Assembly (NCBI GenBank): GCA_002418265.1
Contig: DIDS01000010.1
Span: forward strand, 1 to 64,000
DNA from: Acidimicrobiia bacterium UBA5794
GTDB taxonomy: Bacteria > Actinomycetota > Acidimicrobiia > Spongiisociales > UBA5794
Direction: 5' to 3'
DNA: 64,000 nucleotides
Positions 7,244-15,638 of this stretch are shown in pieces (positions within the stretch are counted from its first letter, which is position 1; each line of letters starts with the position of its first letter). The translations under genes and the position numbers were made by a program. The notes below the pieces were generated by a model. That model was not told where the DNA came from. It worked only from the letters and a program-made list of their open reading frames with translations, and made no database searches.

Positions 7244-8617
7244 TTAAGTCGCCGAGGGTGTGCCAGGTGCGAGGACAGAATCAGGCCAGTACATCAACGA
7301 TTGCATGTACTCGGTTGCCTCCGCATGCTCGGTGAACTCAAGAAGATTGCCGACCTTGTCAGCAAGAACCTGACGAACTTCGGCAGGCGTTGCGAAGAAG
7401 AATTCCTTGCGGCTGTTGGCCATGTTGAGCGCGGCATCCGCGAAGTGATGGTGCAGTTCGGTTTCTAACGAGACAGCGTCTTCGGAGAAGAATAGGGCAT
7501 GGACGTCGAACCTGAATGGCACGGATGCCCCGCTGAGTTCACTGATCCGGTCCTGAGGCTCGAGTCTCCGAGTCAGTCCGATCTTGACTACGTTTTCGCC
7601 GAACGCTCCGCGGTTCGAGATGACGTAGACGTACCCGGCGCGTATGTTCGCTATCCGGTAGTCATTCTGTGCGATGGCTTCATCAAGGTCCGAGAGCCTG
7701 GCCTCCAACTCTGCGTCGTCCTCACCTGATTCGTGAAGTGCGGCGAGAGCCTTCTCGATGTGTGCCCGCTCCTTGTCGAGCCTCGAACGCTCTTCAGCCA
7801 ACTCCTTCTCGACCCTTCGTTCCTCGCGAAGTTGTGCTCGCTCCTCCCTGGCAGCTTCCTTCTCTTCCTGCTTTTTCATCAGCCAGTCTGCTGTGAGTTC
7901 GATCTCTTCTAGGCGAAGCTCATGAAAGGCATCGGAAATCTTCATCTCCATCATTCTGCCCAGCCTGGCGATCGCACTGCGGGATGCCTCAAGGCGACGT
8001 TTGGCGGTCACAACATTGCCAACTCTGAGAGATCGGATGCTGTTGTCTGATTCTGCGTTGTACGCGCGTAGCATCAACGTCGCTAGGTCATTGGTCATCT
8101 TGCGGCCCTTGGCCAGTGAGTTGTCGAAGGTGAACATGTTGGATTTCTCGATCGCCTGGTCCGACTTCACCAGGTGTGAGATCCGAGTTCCAAGTTCGGT
8201 GAGTCGCTCCTTGTAGGCGACAGCGTCCTCAAGCGGGTGGTGATAGCGATATATCCCCACGCTTTGGAGGACTCGCTCATCGTCGAGAACGACCAGATCC
8301 TCTAGGCTGCCAGCGTTTGCTGCCAACTGTGCACGAAGGGCAGCGTTCTCCGACTCAAGGACAGCCAGTCGTCGAGATAACCCCGAGTCTGGTTCGTCAA
8401 TCTGTGAGGGCTCCGGTCTCGGTGGAGGGCTGGTACCAGTAACAGCATCTCCCGACTCAGGTGCTGCTGCATCAGTGATCGAAGGTAACCAAAGCTCCCA
8501 CCCGTCTGGTGGATCAGGCCACGCCGGATCAGGGGTCCACCCTGCTGGGGGAACCCAACCCTCGGGAGGCTGCGGCCAATCGGGTGGCGGGTTGAATCTC
8601 GGTCCGTTGGTCGTCAC
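7244..8617 (-). CDS. DUF4041 / GIY-YIG nuclease protein, candidate phage defence effector
   Basis: The 457-aa protein has four parts. A Pro/Trp-rich N-terminus of repeated PPxGW-type motifs spans residues 10-45. A DUF4041-like region spans about 110-245. A charged coiled coil spans about 245-325. A C-terminal T5orf172/Mug113 GIY-YIG nuclease domain spans about 327-410, with GYVYVIS, VVKIGLTRR, an Arg in QDRI and the catalytic Glu in SLETELHHHF. The DUF4041 plus GIY-YIG pairing is that of SNIPE, described as cutting phage DNA during entry. SNIPE is membrane-anchored, whereas here I see no membrane segment, so the Pro/Trp-rich head may replace the anchor. It overlaps the upstream coiled-coil gene by 4 bp (ATGA), so the two form one operon. 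Confidence 0.8.
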   Translation of the reverse strand: MTTNGPRFNPPPDWPQPPEGWVPPAGWTPDPAWPDPPDGWELWLPSITDAAAPESGDAVTGTSPPPRPEPSQIDEPDSGLSRRLAVLESENAALRAQLAANAGSLEDLVVLDDERVLQSVGIYRYHHPLEDAVAYKERLTELGTRISHLVKSDQAIEKSNMFTFDNSLAKGRKMTNDLATLMLRAYNAESDNSIRSLRVGNVVTAKRRLEASRSAIARLGRMMEMKISDAFHELRLEEIELTADWLMKKQEEKEAAREERAQLREERRVEKELAEERSRLDKERAHIEKALAALHESGEDDAELEARLSDLDEAIAQNDYRIANIRAGYVYVISNRGAFGENVVKIGLTRRLEPQDRISELSGASVPFRFDVHALFFSEDAVSLETELHHHFADAALNMANSRKEFFFATPAEVRQVLADKVGNLLEFTEHAEATEYMQSLMYWPDSVLAPGTPSAT

Positions 8618-9870
8618 GTGGTACGAATACCTGTCGTGCTGGCCGGTACCAGACCCAGCGGATTCTTGGATACTGATGCGCCGAGGTGATTGAGCGTCGC
8701 ATCGGGCGTCACGGCTGATAGATCGAACCCCATGAAGGTTTCACGGCTTGCAGCAACGGCAACGAACGGGACATACGTCTGATTCCCTGTTGCCGGATCG
8801 ATCGTCTCAGTGCCGAGTTCAAGCGAGATCGTCGCGACAAGCCCGCGTCGATCGGCCTCAAAGACCTCGTGCAGAGTTCTGAGCGCGATCTGGTGTACTG
8901 CAGACGAATAGCGGTCCTTCGACGCCTTCTGCGATTGGGCGGTGGCTGTAATCTCATCGGTGGACTTGGTGTACTTGTATAGCTTGATCTGGGGAATGAC
9001 ATCGGGTCCTGGCATGAGTGTCCGGAGCCGTAACTCGGCCGTCCCGGGCTCGAACTCGAAGTCGTATGTCATTGTAAAGGTTGTCGGGTAGGCGGAATTT
9101 GCCAGCACGATGGATATGTACTCCTCAACCGCGCTGACGGTCCCATATCCGAGGTCTGTGATCAGTTTGTCGATCGCTGCGTTGTGTTCATCAATCTCGG
9201 CCTCTCGCGCTTCGCATTCCTGGGTGTAGCGGATACGTTCAACCTCAAGCGAGGCAATGCGTTCGGATTCGGCTGCCGCGTGCTCATCTGCAGCCGTCTG
9301 GCGTCGGGACGGAAGTGTGTCCATATCGTCCTGCCAGGTGGCGAGATCTGCTGCGTGTGCGTCACGGGCCTCCACCTCGGCCTCGGCAAGTTTTTTCTTC
9401 TTGCCGAACAGCCCCTTTGGAGTCTCAGGTTGCTTGTACTGCGGTTTGGCTGGCTCTGGGATGTCAGCTGGAGTTGGCAAACTCGCCTCCAGATCGGCGC
9501 GATCGAACGGTGGATGTTCGACCGTACGTCGGAGTTGCTCAAGATCGACGTAGTCATCCACGTCGAGCGTAGCGGCTAGCAGACTGTCGATTTCGTCGTA
9601 TGTCTCTGCTAATGCAGAGTTCAACTGCTCGACCTCAGCCTGCTTGGCAGCCACGTGGGCAGCCTTGGCCTCGCGCTCGAACCTCTTTCGGTCAACTTCT
9701 GCAGCTCTCTCCATCTGTGCCGCAGCCCGTAACTCAGCCTTCTGAGCCTGTTCAACGTTTCTTCGAGCGGCCTCGTGCTCCCGTACCGCCGCCTTCTGGG
9801 ATCGCGCGGCCTCTCTCTGTGAGGCCGCAATCTGTCTTTGGACCTCAGCCAGGAAGCTCCTTCGTGCCAT
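8614..9870 (-). CDS. Coiled-coil protein, partner of the DUF4041 nuclease
   Basis: I do not recognise a named family for this 418-aa protein. Residues 1-90 are a continuous Ala/Glu/Arg/Gln-rich coiled coil (RQIAASQREAARSQKAAVRE and onward). A Pro-rich linker with a lysine cluster (GLFGKKKKL) follows at about 130-160, then a second coiled coil to about 240. A folded C-terminal domain (about 255-395) contains FTMTYDFEFEPG, HQIALRTLHEVFEADRRG and TYVPFVAVAASRE. It begins the operon: GAGGGAAC lies 9 bp before the ATG, and its stop overlaps the nuclease start. Fixed pairing with a nuclease on a mobile element suggests a sensor or scaffold for defence; the role is inference. Confidence 0.75.
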   Translation of the reverse strand: MARRSFLAEVQRQIAASQREAARSQKAAVREHEAARRNVEQAQKAELRAAAQMERAAEVDRKRFEREAKAAHVAAKQAEVEQLNSALAETYDEIDSLLAATLDVDDYVDLEQLRRTVEHPPFDRADLEASLPTPADIPEPAKPQYKQPETPKGLFGKKKKLAEAEVEARDAHAADLATWQDDMDTLPSRRQTAADEHAAAESERIASLEVERIRYTQECEAREAEIDEHNAAIDKLITDLGYGTVSAVEEYISIVLANSAYPTTFTMTYDFEFEPGTAELRLRTLMPGPDVIPQIKLYKYTKSTDEITATAQSQKASKDRYSSAVHQIALRTLHEVFEADRRGLVATISLELGTETIDPATGNQTYVPFVAVAASRETFMGFDLSAVTPDATLNHLGASVSKNPLGLVPASTTGIRTT

Positions 9871-9961
9871 CGTTCAGTTCCCTCTGTTCGGACGCATGGG
9901 CACTGCCGACACTAGCGTTTCCGATCTTGAGATTGAAGTAGAAGGTTGGGGGCGGGTAACG

Positions 9962-10150
9962 ATGTCTACGCGTGGTGAGCGTCGAGAAGCCAAGAAGGCG
10001 TTCAGGAAGATGCTTCGCGGTATCGCAGGATATTGGCGTATAGATGCAGACGCTGGAGACGAGTATCCGACCGGACCCGGTTGGACACTCGTCCGAGGTC
10101 AGCCTCACGATGGGGGTGGCGGGGTGGCACTGCCTGTTCGCCGGGGGTGA
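9962..10150 (+). CDS. Small hypothetical protein
   Basis: A possible 62-aa protein (MSTRGERREAKKAFRKMLRG, then an acidic and Gly-rich tail) reads divergently from the coiled-coil gene. No family is recognised. Upstream GGTTGGGGG is a weak ribosome binding site. It could be a small regulator of the defence operon or a chance frame; a different frame over the same bases is equally open. Confidence 0.25.
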   Translation: MSTRGERREAKKAFRKMLRGIAGYWRIDADAGDEYPTGPGWTLVRGQPHDGGGGVALPVRRG

Positions 10151-10334
10151 GCGTGAGATCATGGATTCGCCTGAATCGGATCCGAACCTCGACGCTGGCC
10201 GAAATCGTGCCTCAAAGTTGCTGGTCAACTACGAACGGTGCCATAGCCCAGGTTCTCCTCACCGTCTCGTGGTCAATCCTCGTTGAGGTTCCTCGCCGGG
10301 TACTCGTCGCCGCTCGCTTCGTTTGCGGAAGCTC

Positions 10335-10366
10335 TGGGCCGTTCTTGGGCCGCACTTGGGCCGCAA
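10335..10366. repeat. Integrase arm-type sites, right arm
   Basis: Three tandem copies with an 11-bp period: TGGGCCGTTC (10335), TGGGCCGCAC (10346) and TGGGCCGCAA (10357). They lie 104 bp inside the right attachment repeat and match the left-arm pair at 127-147. A further exact pair at 10605-10614 and 10616-10625 belongs to the older, dead integrase. Confidence 0.6.
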
Positions 10367-10469
10367 CAGGAGTGAAAACATGAGAAATGATGCGAAACGA
10401 TGAAAGGTGAAAACCCAAGCCCTGTAAGGGTTTCAGCCGGTTTGCCTTGGTACGCAAGACCCCCCAAGT

Positions 10470-10514
10470 CGGTTTAGGAAACCGGTGCTCTATCCCCTGA
10501 GCTACGAGGGCAAA
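10470..10514. repeat. Right attachment repeat (attR core, tRNA 5' half)
   Basis: Identical over 45 bp to 8-52. Beyond the anticodon stem it runs into sequence that is not tRNA, so it cannot make a tRNA. It marks the right edge of the inserted element. Confidence 0.85.
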
Positions 10515-10810
10515 ATGCTGCGGACCCCTTGGTATGTGTACCTTTCCGGCCCTTTCAGACAGGTCGAAGATGTTCTTCGAATGAAAATATCTTCCAATAG
10601 GGTTTGGGCCGCACCTGGGCCGCACTCTAATGAGCATGACCAATTCTACGAGGCTCTCATGGTCATCTTTGAAGAGACATGTGCACCGATCGAGATTGAT
10701 CTGTGCCGAGAAATGACCGAGCATCCGCCGCAATTGCTTGGACACTGACGCCGGCCGAGATTGCAAGGCCGATTGCGCAGATGCTTACAGCCACAAAGGG
10801 TGAAAGCCTG
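10515..10810 (-). pseudogene. Second integrase, C-terminal remnant
   Basis: Minus-strand pieces in two frames resemble the C-terminus of the integrase at 56-1204. LAISAGVSVQAI matches LAISAGASVKAV, and after a frameshift MLGHFSAQINLDRCTCLF matches MLGHSSAQITLDRYTHLF. The nucleophilic Tyr is replaced by Cys. The tail CGPNPIG...DLSERAGKVHIPR also matches the intact enzyme's end. Everything upstream of the catalytic HxxR block is gone. It sits next to the right attachment repeat exactly as the intact gene sits next to the left one, so it belongs to an earlier related element at the same tRNA. Confidence 0.8.
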
Positions 10811-10989
10811 ATGGTGACCAAAGTCGATGGTGGCCAATGCCGATCGTGGCTATTGAAGTTGGGTTGTGGTGTCATGGTCTTGGGTTGTCAACATGATTGG
10901 TGACTCGTCGAGAATGTGTTGTAACGAATCGTGATCGCATTACGTCTCCCTTTCGAGACCCGGACGTCTGCGGAAGGATCAGGAGCAGT

Positions 10990-11463
10990 GTGTCCCAAGA
11001 CGACAGTATCGAGCGCTTCTATCGAGAGCATGCGTCATCGGTGTATGCGTTTCTCGTGTCGTTGTGCCGCGACCGTACCTGGGCAGAGGATCTGATGCAC
11101 GACACTTTTGTGAAAGCGACGCTGGCGATGGGCGGTTATCGAGGTGGGAGCCCGCGGGCTTGGCTTTTTGCGATTGCTCGCAATGTGTTTGTCGATGATG
11201 CCCGGCGTCGTCGACCTGTTCCAACGGAACAGATCGAGTCCACCGCCACCAGTGACACCGATATCACCGAGGTTGATGCCATCGAGCGAGTCTTGGCAGG
11301 ATTGCCGGAGCGTCAACGCATGGCTTTGGTCATGTCTGACCATGGTGGCCTTACCGCCAGTGAGGTCGGTGCGGTCCTTGGTTTGACACCGGGTGCTGCC
11401 CGCGTTCTGATTCATCGGGCCCGCCACGCCTTCCGCTCTGTGTATGAAAGGGACTACCAATGA
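10990..11463 (+). CDS. ECF-family RNA polymerase sigma factor
   Basis: This 157-aa protein has sigma region 2 (SIERFYREHASSVYAFLVSL, then WAEDLMHDTFVKA and RAWLFAIARNVFVDDARRRR) and region 4 (VLAGLPERQRMALVMSD, LTASEVGAVLGLTPGAARVLIHRAR). It directs polymerase to a small stress or envelope regulon. I start at GTG 10990 because AGGAGC precedes it and the family has a short N-terminus; a GTG at 10897 would add 31 unlikely residues. Its stop overlaps the anti-sigma start by 4 bp (ATGA), so the pair is translationally coupled. It is the first chromosomal gene beyond the inserted element. Confidence 0.92.
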   Translation: MSQDDSIERFYREHASSVYAFLVSLCRDRTWAEDLMHDTFVKATLAMGGYRGGSPRAWLFAIARNVFVDDARRRRPVPTEQIESTATSDTDITEVDAIERVLAGLPERQRMALVMSDHGGLTASEVGAVLGLTPGAARVLIHRARHAFRSVYERDYQ

Positions 11464-12572
11464 CCCACGACGACCTCCAGGACCTCCTTGAGGGATACGT
11501 CAACGAGACCCTGGACCGCACAACGCGTGCCGAGGTGGACCGCCACCTGGCGGGGTGTGACGAGTGCAGGGCAATCCTCGACGGTGTTCCCGCGGTGCAG
11601 CTTGGCCTGATCCAGCCAGCCGCGTTCGACGAGAAGGCGATGCGGCGAGCGGTGCGAACCACACTGTTTCGTTTGGCGGTGAATGTGGTGGTGATCGGGC
11701 TGGTGGGATGGCTGGTATTGATGTTGGTGGGGTTCTTGGTTTTCCAGCCGTTCATTGTCAACCGAGGCGGGCGGGCTGAGGCCGCCACCCAGGCCACCCA
11801 GGATCTTGCTGTCATGTACAACCCGGGGGCTGCGCTCACCCAAACCCAGCACAACTCGGGAATCATTTCCCGGACCTCGGAAGCGACCGTGGTCTTCCCG
11901 ATCGGTACCGAGATGGTCGACCTTGGTACGTTGGGCACCCGAATCGGTCCCTTCTCGTTTGGAGCCGAAGATGGCGGACTGCTGTTCCCGTATTTGACTG
12001 ACAGCGGAGGTATCGACGCAGCCATTCAGCTCAGCGATGTTGGCAGCGGGACGGTCGCCACCGTGGAGCTGCAATTCGATTCACCGATTTCACTCGGGCG
12101 GGCACAACAACTTGCAGATTCCCCCCTTGATGTCAGGGTCGTGTGGGCTGGATTCCCCACAGCAGACGGCGACTCTCATGGACTCGGTCTCGAGGATGGG
12201 GGGATCGTCGGGTACAGTACCTGTGACATTCGTAGCGTTGACTCGATCCTGTTGGGTGCATCGAGCGCTGGAAGTGGTTGGTCGCCCTTCACCGATCTTC
12301 CCTCCATCGATCGTGCGCTTGATGCCACGAGAGCCTCGATCGCGAACCTTGTCGACCATGGGGACCTGATCGCCGGTGTCATTCCCGGCGTCACCCGCGA
12401 CTCGGTGAGAGCCGCTGGCGACTATCTCGCAGGCGATCCCGGCGTCGAGATACTGGTGGTCACGGGACCGAGCCCGGAACTGGTGCGGTTCCTTGACGAA
12501 GCAGACCCCCATGTCGCGGGGGTGCGAGGGATCGAATTCACGAACTGGTATCAACCGCTGTGTGGAAGGTGA
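11460..12572 (+). CDS. Membrane-anchored zinc-finger anti-sigma factor
   Basis: The 370-aa protein begins with a zf-HC2 anti-sigma motif (HLAGCDECRAIL, residues about 29-40) that should hold the upstream ECF factor. One transmembrane helix follows (about 78-102, VVVIGLVGWLVLMLVGFLVF). The large outer domain, with VELQFDSPISLGRAQQLADS and SIANLVDHGDLIAGVIPG, resembles the sigma-regulator C-terminal domain of YhdL-type anti-sigma-M proteins; that assignment is tentative. Release of the sigma factor probably follows an extracytoplasmic signal. Coupled to the sigma gene and overlapping or abutting the next membrane gene. Confidence 0.82.
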   Translation: MTHDDLQDLLEGYVNETLDRTTRAEVDRHLAGCDECRAILDGVPAVQLGLIQPAAFDEKAMRRAVRTTLFRLAVNVVVIGLVGWLVLMLVGFLVFQPFIVNRGGRAEAATQATQDLAVMYNPGAALTQTQHNSGIISRTSEATVVFPIGTEMVDLGTLGTRIGPFSFGAEDGGLLFPYLTDSGGIDAAIQLSDVGSGTVATVELQFDSPISLGRAQQLADSPLDVRVVWAGFPTADGDSHGLGLEDGGIVGYSTCDIRSVDSILLGASSAGSGWSPFTDLPSIDRALDATRASIANLVDHGDLIAGVIPGVTRDSVRAAGDYLAGDPGVEILVVTGPSPELVRFLDEADPHVAGVRGIEFTNWYQPLCGR

Positions 12573-12577
12573 CACGG

Positions 12578-13282
12578 GTGAACACGTACAACGACATTGT
12601 TTCCAGTCGCCGGCTGATCAAGATCGGTATCGTCCTTGATTACGCCGCAGCGTTGGCCCTGATGGTCATCAGGATCATCAACACCGATCAGCTCACAGCG
12701 GGTGAGATCCTCGGGTCGGTAGCGCTCGGCGCCGCCCTCGCCACACCGGCGACCTTGGCGCTTTTGTCTCTCGATCGGCGACCGTCACTGCTCCCTGCCG
12801 CCGCGATCGGTGTCCTCGCCACCTCGGTTGTTGCCCTGTTCCTATTACCGATCTGGCTTGCTGTGGCGTTTCTTTGGTACCGGGCATGGACCGTGCGACC
12901 AGTTGCGGCCAAGATGTCACGCTGGTGGGCAGCTGGAAGGATCGGCCTCGGCTTCCTCATGGCAGCTTCGATTCTCGTTTTGTTCGTTCACCTTGACCCA
13001 GCGTGCACCCAGCATCTCACCGACGGCACCACACGTTCCGTCGACGCGTCTTCACGAGGCTTCACCACCGGTTGGATCTTTGGCGACGGAACCACCTCGA
13101 GCTCCGGCACCTTCACAAGCGACAATGATGTCGCCAGCGAGACCTGCACATCCGACACGATTGTGCTCGGCGAAGCGCTCGCCTCACTGGCGATCACCGG
13201 ACTCGTCCTCGCAGTCGGCTTCCGCTGGCCCCAGGGCGTCCACACCGAAACCCGATCAACCGTTACCACCACGACGACCTGA
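12578..13282 (+). CDS. Multi-pass membrane protein of unknown function
   Basis: About 234 aa with roughly five or six hydrophobic segments. An extracellular-looking Ser/Thr-rich loop (about residues 150-190) contains two Cys (HLDPACTQ and ETCTSDT). The C-terminus ends in a run of Thr. GTG 12578 is preferred for GGAAGG eight bases upstream; an in-frame GTG at 12560 overlaps the anti-sigma gene. It follows the sigma/anti-sigma pair by 5 bp and is probably co-transcribed. No family is recognised. Confidence 0.7.
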   Translation: MNTYNDIVSSRRLIKIGIVLDYAAALALMVIRIINTDQLTAGEILGSVALGAALATPATLALLSLDRRPSLLPAAAIGVLATSVVALFLLPIWLAVAFLWYRAWTVRPVAAKMSRWWAAGRIGLGFLMAASILVLFVHLDPACTQHLTDGTTRSVDASSRGFTTGWIFGDGTTSSSGTFTSDNDVASETCTSDTIVLGEALASLAITGLVLAVGFRWPQGVHTETRSTVTTTTT

Positions 13283-13491
13283 TCCCGTGCTTTGGGCTGC
13301 CCGTCGATGCCCAAATCGTTTCACTACGCCCCACCAAGAACGGCGCGGCGGCCGCCAATCAGCAATCAACGCCAGCTCCTTATCCGACCGTCCTTTTTAC
13401 GGCCGCTTTATCTCCTTTGAGCTATCTGTATGGGGGTAACGATTCATGTTCGGACGCCTCCCGCCATCGGGAAACGTGTAAGGAGGGCACA

Positions 13492-14670
13492 ATGTTCAAG
13501 ATACGGCTGGATCATGTCGGCAGGTTTCTCGTCGGTCTGATCATCACGATGGGAGCGCTGGCGGTGCCAGCTGTTCCAGCAAGTGCCCAAGCCATTGCCG
13601 ATGGGATGCAGCTTTCCACTCCCTACGCGGGTGTGGCGGTCGAGCCCGGCGAGACGGCTTCGTTTCCTTTGACCATCGACGCGCCACAAGGAACCCGCGT
13701 CGGCCTTTCGATCGAGGACGTTCCGGAAGGCTGGTCAGCAAGTGTTCGCGGCGGAGGGTTCGTGGTCGATGAGGTGATAGTGGACGAAGCCAACATGCCG
13801 AGTCTCAAGCTGGAGGTGCAGATACCTGCGGACGCGACCGAGGGTATGTATCGGATGGTCGCAGTCGCGGATTCCGAGATCGGTCGGTCTTCGTTGGAGC
13901 TTGGTCTGCGTGTGGCCGAGGCCGTCGGCGGGAGTGTGATGCTTGGCTCGGATTTCCCGGTGCTTCGGGGCCCGTCTGACGCAACGTTCACCTTTGATCT
14001 CACCCTTGAGAATCAAACGCCCGACGACATCCAGTTCTCGTTGGATTCCCGGGGTCCAGAAGGATGGACGATTGATGTCAAGCCCTCCGGAGAGGCGAGG
14101 GCAACCACGCTCACGGTGGCCGGGGGCGGATCGAGCAAGATTTCGGTCGATGCGAAACCACCTGTCGATACCGCAGCGGGCAGCTATCCGCTGACTATCG
14201 GGGCGATCAGTCCGGGTGTGACCGTCAGCACTGACCTGACCGTTGAGGTCACCGGGAGCTACTCGGCGCAACTGTCCACTCCCGACCAACGACTCAACGC
14301 CGACGTACAGGCAGGCCAGGCAACCGACGTACCGCTGGTGCTCGTCAACACGGGATCGGCACCCCTCAACGACGTTCAGTTGAGCGCTACACCCCCCTCG
14401 GGTTGGGACGTGGCTTTTGACCCCACCAGCTTGGCCACGGTTGCACCGGGAGAGGCTGCCCAGCTCACTGCCATCATCACACCATCCAAGGACGCTGTTG
14501 CGGGTGATTACGTGGTCACATTGCGCGCATCGGTCCCTGAGGCGAAGGCCAACGTCGAGTTGCGCACAACCGTCAAAACGTCCGGACTCTGGGGTGCGGT
14601 TGGCCTGGGCCTCATCGTGTTGGCACTTGTCGGATTAGGGGTGGTGTTTCAGCGATTCGGGCGCAGGTGA
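13492..14670 (+). CDS. Secreted NEW3-domain protein with C-terminal membrane anchor
   Basis: This 392-aa protein starts at ATG 13492 behind a strong AGGAGG. It has a signal peptide ending in PASAQA (about residue 34) and three immunoglobulin-like NEW3-type beta domains rich in PEGW/PSGW and VAPGEAAQLTAIITPS patterns. The C-terminal membrane helix (LWGAVGLGLIVLALVGLGVVF) is followed by RFGRR. Such proteins are commonly encoded with an ABC-2 exporter and probably form its extracytoplasmic partner. The stop overlaps the start of the ABC ATPase gene, supporting a functional unit with the next two genes. Confidence 0.82.
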   Translation: MFKIRLDHVGRFLVGLIITMGALAVPAVPASAQAIADGMQLSTPYAGVAVEPGETASFPLTIDAPQGTRVGLSIEDVPEGWSASVRGGGFVVDEVIVDEANMPSLKLEVQIPADATEGMYRMVAVADSEIGRSSLELGLRVAEAVGGSVMLGSDFPVLRGPSDATFTFDLTLENQTPDDIQFSLDSRGPEGWTIDVKPSGEARATTLTVAGGGSSKISVDAKPPVDTAAGSYPLTIGAISPGVTVSTDLTVEVTGSYSAQLSTPDQRLNADVQAGQATDVPLVLVNTGSAPLNDVQLSATPPSGWDVAFDPTSLATVAPGEAAQLTAIITPSKDAVAGDYVVTLRASVPEAKANVELRTTVKTSGLWGAVGLGLIVLALVGLGVVFQRFGRR

Positions 14671-15638
14671 GCGGGATGACTGCCAGCACAACCATTGTCA
14701 CCGAAGGTCTGACGAAACGGTATGGAGAATTGACTGCGGTCGACCATCTCGACCTGGAGGTGGAGAAGGGGGAGGTATTCGGGTTGCTCGGACCGAACGG
14801 TGCTGGTAAGACGACCACCATCCTCATGCTCCTCGGTTTGTCTGAACCGACCGACGGAAAGGTGCGAGTGGTCGGATTGGACCCGACGAGGAAACCACTG
14901 GACGTCAAGCGGGTCGTGGGCTACCTACCCGACAATGTCGGGTTCTATGACTCCTTGACCGGTCGGCAGAATCTCCGCTACACCGCCCGACTGAACGGTC
15001 TCGACAAGGGGATGTCCGACCAGAGAATCGCTGCGGCACTCACCGAGGTGGGCCTGGATGACGCAGGAGACGCTCCCGCTGGAACCTACTCAAGGGGGAT
15101 GCTGCAGCGTCTCGGGCTGGCTGATGCCCTGGTGAAGGATCCTCACATCATGATCCTCGATGAGCCCACCATGGCTATCGACCCGGAGGGCGTGACTGAG
15201 GTTCTCCGGTTGATCCGATCCCTCGCAGACGAGCGGGGTGTCACCGTGCTGCTTTCGAGCCATCTGCTCAATCAAGTCCAGACCGTGTGTGACCGGGTGG
15301 GCATCTTCGTAAAGGGCAGGTTGATAGCGATGGGACGACCCGATCAGCTTGTGGCAAGCGACGGGACGGTTACGGTGGAGCTTGGTGTGAATGGAGATAT
15401 GGACCAAGTGGAGCAGGTTCTCCGGGGAGTTCCGGGCGTGACCGAGGTTGAGCGTCCCAGCGGCAAATCCGATCGACTCTGGCACCTGACGACCCAGGCG
15501 GACATCATTCCTGCGATCGTGCACGCCGTTGTCGCTCGTGACATGCTCGTATGGCATGTTCGACGGCTCGGGACCGATCTGGCCGATGTTTATCACCGTT
15601 ACTTCGAACAGGAGGTAGGTCATGACGACAGTCGCTGA
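14667..15638 (+). CDS. ABC transporter ATP-binding protein
   Basis: The 323-aa ATPase shows Walker A GPNGAGKTT (about residue 43), signature YSRGMLQRLGLADAL in place of the usual LSGGQ, Walker B HIMILDEPTMAIDP and the H-loop LLSSHLL. It powers the permease that follows (15622) and is preceded by the NEW3 protein, which it overlaps by 4 bp. A second start at ATG 14676 is possible. The substrate cannot be read from sequence; ABC-2 systems of this type export peptides, lipids or drugs. Confidence 0.93.
   Translation: MSGMTASTTIVTEGLTKRYGELTAVDHLDLEVEKGEVFGLLGPNGAGKTTTILMLLGLSEPTDGKVRVVGLDPTRKPLDVKRVVGYLPDNVGFYDSLTGRQNLRYTARLNGLDKGMSDQRIAAALTEVGLDDAGDAPAGTYSRGMLQRLGLADALVKDPHIMILDEPTMAIDPEGVTEVLRLIRSLADERGVTVLLSSHLLNQVQTVCDRVGIFVKGRLIAMGRPDQLVASDGTVTVELGVNGDMDQVEQVLRGVPGVTEVERPSGKSDRLWHLTTQADIIPAIVHAVVARDMLVWHVRRLGTDLADVYHRYFEQEVGHDDSR

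Larger units (their letters stand above)
8..10514. mobile_element. Integrative mobilizable element in tRNA-Arg(CCU)
   Basis: The element is bounded by a perfect 45-bp direct repeat (8-52 and 10470-10514) made of the tRNA 5' half. It encodes an integrase next to the left repeat, an excisionase, an iteron-like array and a MobF relaxase. Cargo comprises a two-gene coiled-coil/DUF4041-GIY-YIG operon, a structured RNA and decayed toxin and transposase pieces. I see no FtsK-like translocase or type IV secretion gene, so it is probably mobilizable rather than self-transmissible. The tRNA at the left end is complete as far as visible, whereas the right copy runs into unrelated sequence after the anticodon stem. 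The element therefore replaced the 5' half of the gene with its own copy. Confidence 0.85.
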
